A DNA stretch of 51,944 nucleotides, from the NCBI GenBank assembly GCA_002280515.1, contig NCEA01000016.1, positions 13,174 to 65,117 on the forward strand, in the 5' to 3' direction. The translations under genes and the position numbers were made by a program. The notes under the pieces were generated by a model. That model made no database searches, was not told the origin of the DNA, and saw only the letters and a program-made list of their open reading frames with translations. The DNA comes from Rhodobacterales bacterium 32-67-9 (lineage in GTDB: Bacteria; Pseudomonadota; Alphaproteobacteria; Rhodobacterales; Rhodobacteraceae). Below are positions 1 to 8,446 of this stretch, one piece after another (within the stretch, counting starts at the first letter, position 1; each line of letters opens with the position of its first letter).

Positions 1-1305
1 TCAGAGCGGGCGGATCTTCAGCCGGGTGATGCGGTTTTCCTTGCGGCTGAGGACCTCGAAGCGGAAGCCGTGGAACGAGAAGACCTGGCCCTCGGCCGGG
101 ATCATCTGCGCTTCGTGGATGACGAGGCCGGCGACGGTGTTGGCCTCGTCGTCGGGCAGCGTCCAGTCGGTTGCGCGGTTGAGGTCACGGATCGTCATCG
201 CGCCGTCGACGATGCAGTCGCCCGCCTCGCTCCGCTTCAGCGGATGCTCGGCGTCGATGTCGAACTCGTCGGTGATCTCGCCCACGATCTCCTCGATGAT
301 ATCCTCGAGCGTGATGAGGCCGCGCAGGTCGCCGTATTCGTCGACGACCAGCGCGAAATGGGTGCGCCGTTTCAGGAATTCGCGCATCTGCTCGTCGAGC
401 GGCGTCGTCTCGGGCACGAAATAGGGCGGCTTGGCGACGCTCAGGATGTCGAGGTCGCTGATCGAGTCGAGCTGGCCGTCGCCGGTGCGCAGGAAACGTT
501 CGACCGCGCGCAGGAGGTCCTTGGCGTGGATCACGCCGACGACGTTCTCCCGCTCGTCCCGGTAGAGCGGCAGCCGAGAATGCGGCGAGGCGAGCGCGCG
601 CGAGATAAGTTCGTCCGGCCGGGTGGTGACGTCGAGCATCTCGATCTGGCTGCGGTGACGCATGATCTCCTCGACCGTGCGGTCTGAAAGGTCGAGCGCG
701 CCAAGCAGCCGGTCGCGGTCCTCCTTCATAACCGCCCCTTCGGAATGGCCGAGCGCCAGCGCACCTACGATCTCCTCGCGGAAGCTGAGGATGTGGCTGT
801 CGGGATCGGTCCGCACGCCGAAGAGCATCAAGAGCCCCCGAACGATCATCCGCACCAGCGTGACGATCGGCGTGAGGACGAGGATGAGAAAGCGGATCGG
901 CCGGGCCACGCGGGCTGCCGCGGTTTCGGGCGCGGTGATCGCGTAGGTCTTCGGCAGCACCTCGGCGAAAACCAGCACCAGCGCGGTCATCACCAGCGTC
1001 GCGACCGCCACCCCGTTGGCCCCGAAGATCCGCGAGAAAAGCGCGGTGGCGAGGGCGGCGGAAAGGATATTGGCGACGTTGTTGCCCAAGAGGATCGCGC
1101 CGATCAGCTTTTCGCCGTCCTCGGTCACCTTGAGCGCGGTCTCGGCGCCGACGCTGCCCTTGTCGGCCTGCGCCCGGAGCTTTCCGCGCGACGCCGCCGT
1201 CAGGGCGGTCTCGGACCCCGAGAAAAAGGCCGAGAGGAGGAGAAGCGCGAGAATCGCGCCCGAAGTCAGCCAGAAAGCGCTGTCGAAAACGTCGGTGCTG
1301 GTCAT
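1..1305 (-). CDS. HlyC/CorC (CNNM) family membrane protein with CBS pair
   Basis: A 434-residue inner-membrane protein of the CNNM/CorC family, thought to act in divalent metal (Mg2+/Co2+) transport. Three parts can be seen. An N-terminal DUF21 domain (about residues 10-190) has several hydrophobic segments. A tandem CBS domain (about 205-335) includes the family-typical VDEYGDLRGLITLEDI. A C-terminal CorC_HlyC domain (about 350-432) follows. The length is normal. The stop codon lies at the window edge, so the gene is complete. It sits 75 bases downstream of xerD on the same strand and may be cotranscribed with it. Older databases call such proteins hemolysins, but nothing here indicates a toxin. 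The transported ion cannot be read from the sequence. Confidence 0.9.
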   Translation of the reverse strand: MTSTDVFDSAFWLTSGAILALLLLSAFFSGSETALTAASRGKLRAQADKGSVGAETALKVTEDGEKLIGAILLGNNVANILSAALATALFSRIFGANGVAVATLVMTALVLVFAEVLPKTYAITAPETAAARVARPIRFLILVLTPIVTLVRMIVRGLLMLFGVRTDPDSHILSFREEIVGALALGHSEGAVMKEDRDRLLGALDLSDRTVEEIMRHRSQIEMLDVTTRPDELISRALASPHSRLPLYRDERENVVGVIHAKDLLRAVERFLRTGDGQLDSISDLDILSVAKPPYFVPETTPLDEQMREFLKRRTHFALVVDEYGDLRGLITLEDIIEEIVGEITDEFDIDAEHPLKRSEAGDCIVDGAMTIRDLNRATDWTLPDDEANTVAGLVIHEAQMIPAEGQVFSFHGFRFEVLSRKENRITRLKIRPL

Positions 1306-1380
1306 CGGACCCGTCCTTTTGATCTTCGCCGTTTATGGGCGAGCGGCGGTCTGCCTTCAAGATGCCCGTAGACGGCCGGC

Positions 1381-2331
1381 TCAGCCCCCGCCGCGCGCGA
1401 GCGGGTGGTGGTCGAGCACGAGGTCGCGCAGCCGTTCGTCGAGCACATGGGTATAGATCTCGGTGGTCGAGACATCGGCGTGACCAAGAAGCGTCTGGAT
1501 CACCCTGAGATCGGCGCCGCCGGCCAGAAGATGGGTCGCGAAGGCGTGACGAAGGACATGCGGCGTGACCCGTGCCGGCGCGATCCCGGCGGCTACGGCG
1601 AGGTCCTTCAGAAGGCCGTGGAACGCCTGCCGGGTCATGTGCCCCTCGCGGCCCCGCGCCGGAAAGAGGTGGCGGGCGGGGGGAACACGCGCCTCGATCC
1701 GGGCCGCCTCTTCGGCGGCGTCACGGACGGCAAGCCATTCGGCAAGCGCCGCGCGGGCCGGGGAAGAAAGCGGCACCATCCGTTCCTTGCCGCCTTTGCC
1801 CCGGACCAGAAGCATCCGCGGATCGCCCCGCGCGGCGGCAACCGGCAGGCTGACGAGTTCGCTGACCCGCATTCCGGTCGCGTAGAGGAGTTCCATCAGG
1901 CAGACGGTCCGCAACCGCTCGAACGCGCCGCGCCCTCTGTTGCGGCTCGCGGTCAGGAGCTGGTCGACCTCCTCCACGCTCAGCACTTTCGGCAGGCGCT
2001 TGGCCTTGCCCGGCCCGCTGATCTGGATCGCCGGGTTGTCGGTGCGCCAGCCTTCCTCATAGGCGAAGCGGTAAAGCTGGCGGATCGCGGACAATCGTCG
2101 CGCGCGGGTGGCGCGCGACAAGCCGTCGGCCTCGCAGGAAACGAGGTAGGCTTCGACATCGGCCCGTGACGCGCCGGCGAAATCCTTCGATTTCTGTTCC
2201 AGCCAGGCGGAGAAATCCTTGAGGTCGCGGCCATAGGCAAGGAGCGTGTTGCGCGCCGCGTCAAGTTCGGCCGCCTGCGATTCGAGGAAGGCCGAGATCC
2301 ATCGTGCCGCCGCCGCCGGTAGGGCCGCCAT
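1381..2331 (-). CDS. xerD: Tyrosine recombinase XerD
   Basis: A 316-residue site-specific recombinase that resolves chromosome dimers at dif together with XerC. The N-terminal SAM-like core-binding domain covers about residues 10-95. The catalytic domain has every active-site residue: Arg155 in ATGMRVSEL, Lys in GKGGKER (178-184), His258 and Arg261 in HVLRH, His284 in LLGHADVSTT and the nucleophile Tyr293 in IYTHV. Length and motifs fit a housekeeping XerC/D rather than a phage integrase. It follows the 519-residue secreted protein by 3 bases on the same strand, and the shikimate genes lie just beyond. XerC is not excluded by sequence alone, but the context with aroK/aroB favours XerD. Confidence 0.92.
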   Translation of the reverse strand: MAALPAAAARWISAFLESQAAELDAARNTLLAYGRDLKDFSAWLEQKSKDFAGASRADVEAYLVSCEADGLSRATRARRLSAIRQLYRFAYEEGWRTDNPAIQISGPGKAKRLPKVLSVEEVDQLLTASRNRGRGAFERLRTVCLMELLYATGMRVSELVSLPVAAARGDPRMLLVRGKGGKERMVPLSSPARAALAEWLAVRDAAEEAARIEARVPPARHLFPARGREGHMTRQAFHGLLKDLAVAAGIAPARVTPHVLRHAFATHLLAGGADLRVIQTLLGHADVSTTEIYTHVLDERLRDLVLDHHPLARGGG

Positions 2332-2334
2332 GCC

Positions 2335-3894
2335 TCAGCCCCGTCGCTCGAGCAGGACGAGTTCCAGCGCCGTGCGCCGCGCGGTGGATTCGAGCCCGAC
2401 GCCGCGCAGGAATTGCAGCCCCTCGGTGATGCTGCGCAGGTTGCCGCGCACGCCGTCGGTAATCCGGTCGACGGTCAGGAGCAGCGCCTCGCCAAGGCGC
2501 TTTTCGGCGACGAGCTCGGCGAATTCGGGCGAACGCCCCGCCTCGGTCGCGAAGGCCGCGTGGATCGCCGCGCCCATCTGGTCGTTCGGCGTGGTGCCGG
2601 CGCTTCTTCCCGTGGCCAGTCCGACGAGGAAGCGTTCCTCTGCGTCCGCAGGCGACCGCGCGAGGGCGACGGCTTCGTAGTCATCCGACAAAAGCCCGAT
2701 GCGGAACGCGAGTGCGCCGGCAGCCCCCGTCAGACCCAAGTCCGCGACCCGGCGCCCGTATAACGCGGCGAAAGGCACTTCTAGTTCCATTTCGGCCACG
2801 CGCTGCCAGGCGGCGGGCAGGGTGCGGGCGACGGCATCCGGCGCGCCGACAGCAAGGGCGGCGTCAAGCGCCTGGATCGCCGATACCCGCTCCCAGACCC
2901 CGCCTGAGGCGGCTGCTTTCCGTTCGGTGTAAAGGCCAAGCAGCCGGTTCGGCTCGATCGCGCCGCTGCGCGCCAGCCGCTCGCCGGCCTCGAGCCGCGT
3001 CTTCCAGCCGGCGTTTGACCGCAGGTCCGCCTGCGCGAAGGCCACCGGCAGCGTCGTCGTCGGCAATGGCTGCCCGATTGCTTCCATCAGCCTCAGGACC
3101 AGCGGCGACGGGCGGGCGGGCATCGGCAGATCCGCCTCGCCCTCGAAAAGCTCGGGGTCGAGAAAGCGTTCGAGAAGGGCGGACATGTCAGGGTCGATAT
3201 AGCCCAGCGCCTCGCCGGTGCGCAGCGACAGCGCCGCCGCGTTCCAGTCGCCGCCCCGCGCGAGGCAGAAGACGCGGGCAGGGAAGGTCGGCGCGATATC
3301 CGGGGTTTCACGCATCACCTCGCAGGCGCGATCCTCCTGCCCGGTAAGAAGCGCGATGTCGAACCAGCGACGGAACGGCTCTGCCTGCGGCGTCTCCACC
3401 TGTTCAAGCAGCGCCAGCGCGGGATCGAGCGCGCCAAGATCGAGAAGCTTGTCGATGCGGGCAAGGAACAGCTCCCCGCGCATATCGGAATCGAGCGGCG
3501 GCGCCAGTTCGGCCAGCAGGAGCATATAGAGAAACGCCTGCATCGCGGGTAGCGCGTCGACACGTTCGGCCCGGATGAGCCGCGCAAGCTCGGACGACGC
3601 GGTGGTGCCCCAGAGATCACGCGGCAGCCCGGTCCGCGCCACCGGAAGCAGCCCGATCGCGTCGAGCGACGGCGCGTCGAGCGGCATGACCGTGATCGGA
3701 TCGCGGGTGATGTCGGAGGCCACCGGCGGCTCGATCGAGACCGAGGGCGGCAAAGGCATCGCCGCCGGGGTCGCCACGGATCGCGATAACCAGTCGATTG
3801 CCGAAAGCGGCTCCGACCCGTGGGATTCGGCGTGAAGCCCCGTTGCGGCGAAAAGAAACGCGGGCAAAAGGGCGCCCGTCCTACCTGTTGACAT
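2335..3894 (-). CDS. Unrecognised secreted protein, 519 aa
   Basis: I do not recognise a named family. The N-terminus (first ~22 residues, ending LHAES) looks like a signal peptide, so the protein is probably periplasmic. The rest is rich in Ala, Leu and Glu with helix-forming repeats (for example LDLGALDPALALLEQVETPQ and LARGGDWNAAALSLRTGEA), which suggests a TPR/alpha-solenoid-like fold. It lies directly upstream of xerD (3-base gap) and its start overlaps the end of a 45-residue membrane peptide by 14 bases, so the three are probably one transcript. The position between xerD and aroK suggests a conserved lineage-specific gene. No function is assigned. Confidence 0.75.
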   Translation of the reverse strand: MSTGRTGALLPAFLFAATGLHAESHGSEPLSAIDWLSRSVATPAAMPLPPSVSIEPPVASDITRDPITVMPLDAPSLDAIGLLPVARTGLPRDLWGTTASSELARLIRAERVDALPAMQAFLYMLLLAELAPPLDSDMRGELFLARIDKLLDLGALDPALALLEQVETPQAEPFRRWFDIALLTGQEDRACEVMRETPDIAPTFPARVFCLARGGDWNAAALSLRTGEALGYIDPDMSALLERFLDPELFEGEADLPMPARPSPLVLRLMEAIGQPLPTTTLPVAFAQADLRSNAGWKTRLEAGERLARSGAIEPNRLLGLYTERKAAASGGVWERVSAIQALDAALAVGAPDAVARTLPAAWQRVAEMELEVPFAALYGRRVADLGLTGAAGALAFRIGLLSDDYEAVALARSPADAEERFLVGLATGRSAGTTPNDQMGAAIHAAFATEAGRSPEFAELVAEKRLGEALLLTVDRITDGVRGNLRSITEGLQFLRGVGLESTARRTALELVLLERRG

Positions 3895-4018
3895 TCAACT
3901 CGACCGGTTCTGATTTCTCGACCCGATCCGGGGTCATGTCGCCAAGATAAGCATATCCTGTCAATCCGGCAAAGCCGAGCAGCGCGAGGACGAAGAGGAT
4001 TTTGAGAATGCGCAACAT
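3881..4018 (-). CDS. Small single-pass membrane protein, 45 aa
   Basis: A short open frame starting at an ATG on the minus strand. It begins MLRILKILFVLALLGFAG, has one hydrophobic segment (about residues 4-24) and ends in a charged tail (DRVEKSEPVELNVNR). Its stop lies 11 bases inside the next gene on the same strand, a 14-base overlap typical of translational coupling. A short basic start, one membrane segment and a polar tail are what is expected of a real small membrane protein. A weak AGGACC lies 3 bases before the ATG. The function is unknown. It could assemble with, or regulate, the secreted 519-residue protein. Confidence 0.6.
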   Translation of the reverse strand: MLRILKILFVLALLGFAGLTGYAYLGDMTPDRVEKSEPVELNVNR

Positions 4019-4245
4019 TGGGTCCTGCCGTGTTCTTGTTCGTTCTTGTTGGTCCTGCCCCCTGCCTCGGACGGGTCAGGTTAGTCGTCGGCCGCGCAAG
4101 TCGGGCGCGAACGATCGGATTATATATGGCTTTTGTGGCGAGTTCACGCCATTCAGGGCAGAAAGTTGCATATTGGGCAGGAGGTCGCCGTGCCGGCGCC
4201 GGCAAGGCGGGCGGTGCGCGTGAAGATGAGGCAGGGAAAAGGCGT

Positions 4246-4791
4246 TTGAGGCGCAGACTGAAAAAGACGATCGTGCTGATCGGCATGATGGGGGCAGGCA
4301 AGACCGCGGTCGGAAACGCGCTGGCCCGGATGCTCGGCGTCGATTTCCTCGATTCCGACGACGAGATCGAGCGCGCCGCCAACATGAGCGTGGCCGACAT
4401 CTTCCAGCGCGACGGCGAGACCTTCTTTCGTGCGCGCGAGGCCGAGGTTCTGGCGCGGCTCCTGTCGGGCCGGCCGTGCATTCTGTCGACCGGCGGCGGC
4501 GCGTTCCTGTCCGACCGTAACCGGGCGATGATCGCCGGCAAGGGCGTCGCGGTCTGGCTCAAGGCCGATCTCGACCTTTTGTGGCAACGGGTCCGGCACA
4601 AGACCACGCGGCCCCTGCTGCGGACGCCCGACCCGAGGGCGACGCTGGCCGAATTGCTCGACGCGCGCGAAGACATCTATGCGGAGGCGGAGATCACGGT
4701 CGAATCGAGGCCGCATTATTCGGTCGACGAGATGGCCGAAAAGGTCATATCCGCACTGGCGGAACGGCCTGACATTCTGGAGACGACATGA
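4246..4791 (+). CDS. aroK: Shikimate kinase
   Basis: Phosphorylates shikimate to shikimate 3-phosphate with ATP, step five of the chorismate pathway. The Walker A loop is GMMGAGKT just after the N-terminus, followed by the shikimate-binding Asp in DFLDSDDEIE, the conserved STGGGAF motif and the lid-region Arg in KTTRPLL. The start is uncertain. No in-frame ATG exists close to the P-loop, and the TTG at 4246, preceded by purine-rich AGGGAAAAGG, gives 181 residues, the normal length. Longer frames back to 4018 would add about 75 unrelated residues. The gene overlaps aroB by four bases (ATGA), so the two are translationally coupled. Confidence 0.85.
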   Translation: MRRRLKKTIVLIGMMGAGKTAVGNALARMLGVDFLDSDDEIERAANMSVADIFQRDGETFFRAREAEVLARLLSGRPCILSTGGGAFLSDRNRAMIAGKGVAVWLKADLDLLWQRVRHKTTRPLLRTPDPRATLAELLDAREDIYAEAEITVESRPHYSVDEMAEKVISALAERPDILETT

Positions 4792-5903
4792 CCGGGAACA
4801 TCGACAACGTCCGGGTGGCGCTTGGGGCGCGGAGCTATGACGTGCGGATCGGGGCCGGGCTTCTGGCGCGCGCGGGGGCGGAGATCGGCCCGCTCCTGTA
4901 TCGCCGCCGCGTCGCCGTCCTGACCGACGAGACCGTCGCCGCGATTCATCTCGACGCCTTGCGCGAGGGTCTCGGCGATATCGCGATGACCGCGCTGGCA
5001 CTACCCGCTGGCGAGGCGACGAAGGGCTGGCCGCAGTTTTCCCGCGCCGTCGACTGGCTTCTGGCCGAGAAGGTGGAGCGGCGCGATATCGTCGTGGCCC
5101 TTGGCGGCGGTGTCGTCGGCGATCTTGGCGGGTTCGCGGCCGCCGTGCTCCGGCGCGGCGTGCGCTTCGTGCAGATCCCGACCAGCCTGCTCGCCCAGGT
5201 CGACAGTTCGGTCGGCGGCAAGACCGGCATCAACTCGGTCCACGGCAAGAACCTGATCGGCGCCTTTCACCAGCCGGCGCTGGTGCTCGCCGATATCGGC
5301 GTGCTCGACACGTTGCCGGCCCGCGATTTCCTCTCGGGCTACGGCGAGGTGGTGAAATACGGACTTCTCGGCGATGCCGGATTCTTCGACTGGCTCGAGG
5401 CGAACGGTCCCGCCCTTGCTGCCGGCGACAGGGGCGCCCGCCAACACGCAGTGCGCCGCTCGGTCGAGATGAAGGCCCGCATCGTCGAGCGCGACGAGAC
5501 GGAGGAGGGCGACCGGGCGCTTCTCAACCTCGGCCACACCTTCTGCCACGCGCTTGAGGCTGCGACGGGTTATTCCGACCGGCTGCTGCACGGCGAGGGC
5601 GTGGCGATCGGCTGCGCGCTGGCCTTCGAGCTGTCGCAGCGCCTCGGCCTTTGCAGCCAGGAAGCGCCGAGCCGGGTCAGGGCGCATCTGAAGGCGATGG
5701 GCATGAAGACCGATCTGGCCGACATTCCCGGCGATCTGCCGGGGGCGGAGGCGCTGATGGCGTTGATGGCGCAGGACAAGAAGGTGGTGGACGGCCGCCT
5801 GCGTTTCATCCTGGCGCGCGGCATCGGCGCGGCTTTCGTCGCAAGCGATGTCGAGGGGGCGGCGGTCCTGTCGGTTCTGGACGAGGCGCTCCGCCGACGT
5901 TGA
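4788..5903 (+). CDS. aroB: 3-dehydroquinate synthase
   Basis: Converts DAHP to 3-dehydroquinate, the second step of the shikimate pathway, in the cytoplasm using NAD+ and a divalent metal. At 371 residues it has normal length. Characteristic segments are the NAD-binding GGGVVGDLGGF, the substrate loop SVGGKTGINSVHGKN, the metal-binding LNLGHTFCHA and the later LHGEGVAIG. It overlaps aroK by four bases and must be in its operon. The first pathway enzyme, DAHP synthase, is encoded elsewhere in the window at 33597. Confidence 0.95.
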   Translation: MTGNIDNVRVALGARSYDVRIGAGLLARAGAEIGPLLYRRRVAVLTDETVAAIHLDALREGLGDIAMTALALPAGEATKGWPQFSRAVDWLLAEKVERRDIVVALGGGVVGDLGGFAAAVLRRGVRFVQIPTSLLAQVDSSVGGKTGINSVHGKNLIGAFHQPALVLADIGVLDTLPARDFLSGYGEVVKYGLLGDAGFFDWLEANGPALAAGDRGARQHAVRRSVEMKARIVERDETEEGDRALLNLGHTFCHALEAATGYSDRLLHGEGVAIGCALAFELSQRLGLCSQEAPSRVRAHLKAMGMKTDLADIPGDLPGAEALMALMAQDKKVVDGRLRFILARGIGAAFVASDVEGAAVLSVLDEALRRR

Positions 5904-6019
5904 GCCGGGATGTGGTGCCGGGGGTGGACTGTGGCGGGGACACCATCGCGGGGACGGCATTGGGCCTTGTTCAGAACGAAACGCGCGCTCTCCACCCGTC
6001 TGGCGCGGGCGACCAGCCC

Positions 6020-6152
6020 GGGCCGCGCCCGACCCTCCCACCGGGAGGGCGCATTGCGACGTCAGGCATATGACTTCGGTCGGAGGCATCTGGCGGCATA
6101 AAGCGCCTTGCTCACCCTCCGCAAAGCGCCCACCCAGGGTCGGGCGCGGCCC
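6020..6152. repeat. Inverted repeat element in the aroB-ssb gap
   Basis: The 316 bases between aroB and ssb hold no credible gene. They contain a perfect 17-base inverted repeat: GGGCCGCGCCCGACCCT at 6020-6036 and its reverse complement at 6136-6152. Next to each arm is a similar GGGCGC(A/T)TTGCG block (6047-6058 and, inverted, about 6121-6130). Two head-to-head copies of a short repeat unit therefore lie about 100 bases apart. This could be a dispersed extragenic (REP-like) element or a bidirectional terminator between the convergent aroB and ssb. There is no T-run after either arm. Confidence 0.6.
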
Positions 6153-6219
6153 TTCTCACTTTGGGAAAGATCGTCCCGGTGCCAGACTTCGCCGCCGAAT
6201 GTCGCTGTCCGTATTCCCG

Positions 6220-6732
6220 TCAGAACGGGATTTCGTCGTCGAGATCGGGCCGGCCGCCGCCTGACGCACTGCCGCCGCCGGACGCGCCACCGCCATAGCC
6301 GCCCGAGCCGCCGCCATATCCGCCGCCCGACCGGTCGTCGTCATATCCGCCGCCGCCACCACCGCCGCCCGATCCGCCCTCGCGGCCGTCGAGCAGCGTC
6401 AGTTCGCCGCGATAGGGGCGCAGCACGATCTCGGTCGTGTAGCGGTCGGCGCCGCTCTGGTCCTGCCACTTCCGGGTTTCCAACTGGCCCTCGATATAGA
6501 CCTTCGAGCCCTTCTTCAGATATTGCTCCGCGATCTTGGCGAGCGGTTCGGAAAAGATCGCGACCGAGTGCCATTCGGTCCGCTCCTTGCGTTCGCCGGT
6601 CGTGCGGTCGCGCCAGGATTCGGATGTCGCGATCCGAAGGTTGCAGACCTTGCCGCCGTTCTGGAACGAGCGCACTTCCGGGTCGCGGCCGAGATTGCCG
6701 ACCAGAATGACCTTGTTGACTGACCCCGCCAT
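6220..6732 (-). CDS. ssb: Single-stranded DNA-binding protein
   Basis: Binds single-stranded DNA during replication, recombination and repair. Residues 1-115 form the OB fold ([17 protein letters not shown], then WHSVAIF and [17 protein letters not shown]). A Gly/Ser/Tyr-rich low-complexity linker covers about 118-160, and the acidic tip PDLDDEIPF is the conserved docking tail for partner proteins. The 170-residue length is normal. Transcribed alone, toward aroB. No match to the alphaproteobacterial LexA box was seen upstream. Confidence 0.95.
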   Translation of the reverse strand: MAGSVNKVILVGNLGRDPEVRSFQNGGKVCNLRIATSESWRDRTTGERKERTEWHSVAIFSEPLAKIAEQYLKKGSKVYIEGQLETRKWQDQSGADRYTTEIVLRPYRGELTLLDGREGGSGGGGGGGGYDDDRSGGGYGGGSGGYGGGASGGGSASGGGRPDLDDEIPF

Positions 6733-6981
6733 GCGGACCTCCTCGTCACGATTCCCTTTGGCCCCCGTTAGACCATCCGGTTCCGGCCAAGAAAAGCACT
6801 CATGGTTAATATTCTTCTAATTCGGACCTGTACCGGCGCCGGACCGGGCCTCTAACCCGGGTTGCACGCCGTCAAGAGACCCGGCTCTGCCCCTTCCGGC
6901 CGATGGGCAAGGCCCGGACAGGGCCGCATATGGGGCGCAGGAAGCCGGTGCGCAGTGCCCCGGCAGACGGAGGAACGACAC

Positions 6982-7236
6982 ATGACACGTATGAAGACCC
7001 TGGCGGCGGCCACAGCGCTGATCTTCGGCCTTGGCCTTCCGGCCCTCGCCGGTTCGATGACCGATGCCGCGATGCGCGAGAAGGTCACCGCCGACTTGAC
7101 CGCCGAGGGCTACGAGGTGCGCAAGATCGACCGCGAGGACGGGATGATCGAGGTCTACGCGGTCAAGGACGGCAAGATGTACGAAATTTACCTCGACGGC
7201 GAACTGAAGATCGTCCGGACCAAGGAACAGAGCTGA
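6982..7236 (+). CDS. Secreted PepSY-domain protein
   Basis: An 84-residue protein with a clean signal peptide (MTRMKTLAAATALIFGLG, cleavage near ALA-GS) followed by one PepSY-like unit with alternating basic and acidic residues (VTADLTAEGYEVRKIDRED ... YEIYLDGELKIV). It is expected in the periplasm. The ATG at 6982 is chosen because GGAGG lies 8 bases upstream; the frame stays open further upstream, but that part looks non-coding. It is the first gene of an apparent operon with cytochrome b561 and a LuxR-type regulator. PepSY units are often found with b-type cytochromes and membrane reductases. The exact role is unknown. Confidence 0.8.
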   Translation: MTRMKTLAAATALIFGLGLPALAGSMTDAAMREKVTADLTAEGYEVRKIDREDGMIEVYAVKDGKMYEIYLDGELKIVRTKEQS

Positions 7237-7295
7237 GCAGAATGCCGCCGGCGGCGCAAATCCGCCGCCGGCACCGGATACCGGAAGGGAACGTC

Positions 7296-7835
7296 ATGAT
7301 GACCAAGGTCAAGGTCTGGGATCCGGTCGTGCGGATCTTTCACTGGTCGCTGGTGGCCGGGTTCACCGCGAATGCGATCTTCACCGATGCCGAGGGCAAG
7401 CTGCACGAATGGATCGGCTACGCGGTCGTGGCACTCGTCGGGCTCCGGATCCTCTGGGGCCTTGTCGGCACCCGCCACGCGCGGTTCTCGGACTTCCCGC
7501 CTTCGATCGCGGCCGCCTGCGGGCAACTGCAGGACATGGCGACCGGGCGGCGGCACGCCCATATCGGCCATTCGCCGCTCGGCGCGCTGATGATCTACAA
7601 CCTTCTCGTCTCGATCCTCGTCATCGGGGTCAGCGGTTACCTGATGACGACACTGGCCTTCTTCGGTGTTAAATGGGTCGAGGAACTGCACGAGTTGGCA
7701 GTGACCTGGGCGGAACTCTCGGTTGCGGCCCATGTCGCGGCGGTGATCTTCGAAAGCCGGCGGCTGGCGATCAATCTTCCGTATTCGATGCTGACGGGCT
7801 ACAAATCGATGCCTGAAGCAGGGGAGAAGGAATGA
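7296..7835 (+). CDS. Cytochrome b561 family membrane protein
   Basis: A 179-residue di-heme b-type cytochrome expected to pass electrons in the inner membrane. The typical opening WDPVVRIFHWSLV carries the first heme His. Other membrane segments contain candidate ligands (LHEWIGYAVVALVGLR, ELHELAVTWAELSVAAHVAAV). Four hydrophobic segments are visible: about residues 12-30, 40-58, 95-120 and 135-155. The start at 7296 is supported by GGAAGGGA upstream; a second ATG follows at once. The stop overlaps the next start as ATGA, so it is coupled to the LuxR-type gene. The electron donor and acceptor are unknown. The upstream PepSY protein is a plausible partner. Confidence 0.87.
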   Translation: MMTKVKVWDPVVRIFHWSLVAGFTANAIFTDAEGKLHEWIGYAVVALVGLRILWGLVGTRHARFSDFPPSIAAACGQLQDMATGRRHAHIGHSPLGALMIYNLLVSILVIGVSGYLMTTLAFFGVKWVEELHELAVTWAELSVAAHVAAVIFESRRLAINLPYSMLTGYKSMPEAGEKE

Positions 7836-8368
7836 CCGAGGCGAAACGACCGGAGCGCACCAAGGTATCGGCGGTTCTGGTCCTGATGCTGCTCCAGGGG
7901 TTCTGCGCGACCTTCTTCCTGTTGGACATGATCAGCGATTTGATCGCCGAGCCGTCCTCCATGTGGATCCGGCCGCATTTCGTGATGGAGATCCTCGCCA
8001 ATCTCGGCCTCGCCGCGGGGGTCGTGTTCGAGGGCGCCTATCTTGTCCGGATGTTGCGCCGGCAGGCCCATGCCGATCGCGCCCTGTCGGCGGCCTCGGG
8101 CGCGCTGCACGAGGTGATGGAGGGTTATTTCGACGACTGGCGCCTGACCCCGGCCGAGGCCGATGTGGCGGCCTTTACCATCAAGGGCTTCTCCATCGCC
8201 GAGATCGCCGCCTTGCGCGGCTCGGCCGAGGGGACGGTCAAGACCCATCTCAACGCAATCTACCGCAAGGCCGGGGTTCCGGGGCGCGGGCAACTCGTCA
8301 ACCTGCTGATCGAGGAACTGCTCGACGGCCCGCTCGTCCGGCCGAAGGTCGCGGCCGCCTCCGGTTGA
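7832..8368 (+). CDS. Membrane-anchored LuxR-family regulator
   Basis: A 178-residue protein with an unusual layout: two hydrophobic segments at the N-terminus (about residues 13-35 and 50-75), a short linker, then a LuxR/GerE helix-turn-helix (about 105-165; LTPAEADVAAFTIKGFSIAE, then EGTVKTHLNAIYRKAGVPGR). There is no receiver and no autoinducer domain, so any signal probably comes through the membrane part. The start overlaps the cytochrome b561 stop by four bases. The context suggests it senses the state of the b561/PepSY pair and controls genes in response. This is inference; the family is seen but its targets are not. Confidence 0.82.
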   Translation: MTEAKRPERTKVSAVLVLMLLQGFCATFFLLDMISDLIAEPSSMWIRPHFVMEILANLGLAAGVVFEGAYLVRMLRRQAHADRALSAASGALHEVMEGYFDDWRLTPAEADVAAFTIKGFSIAEIAALRGSAEGTVKTHLNAIYRKAGVPGRGQLVNLLIEELLDGPLVRPKVAAASG

Positions 8369-8446
8369 AAGCCCGCTGGCGGGTTCGGGCTGGCCGCTTC
8401 GGTTTTTTGCGCTATAGTCGCGCGCGGGAAATTGGGCGGGGGACCG

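Noticed and set aside
1381-2331. XerD as a phage or integron integrase
   Set aside because: Size, complete motif set and the neighbouring housekeeping genes fit a chromosome-dimer recombinase. No att sites or phage genes are present.
8370-8410. Terminator after the membrane LuxR gene
   Set aside because: A small dyad AGCCCG/CGGGCT exists and six T follow, but they are separated by about 10 bases without pairing, so it is not a convincing terminator.
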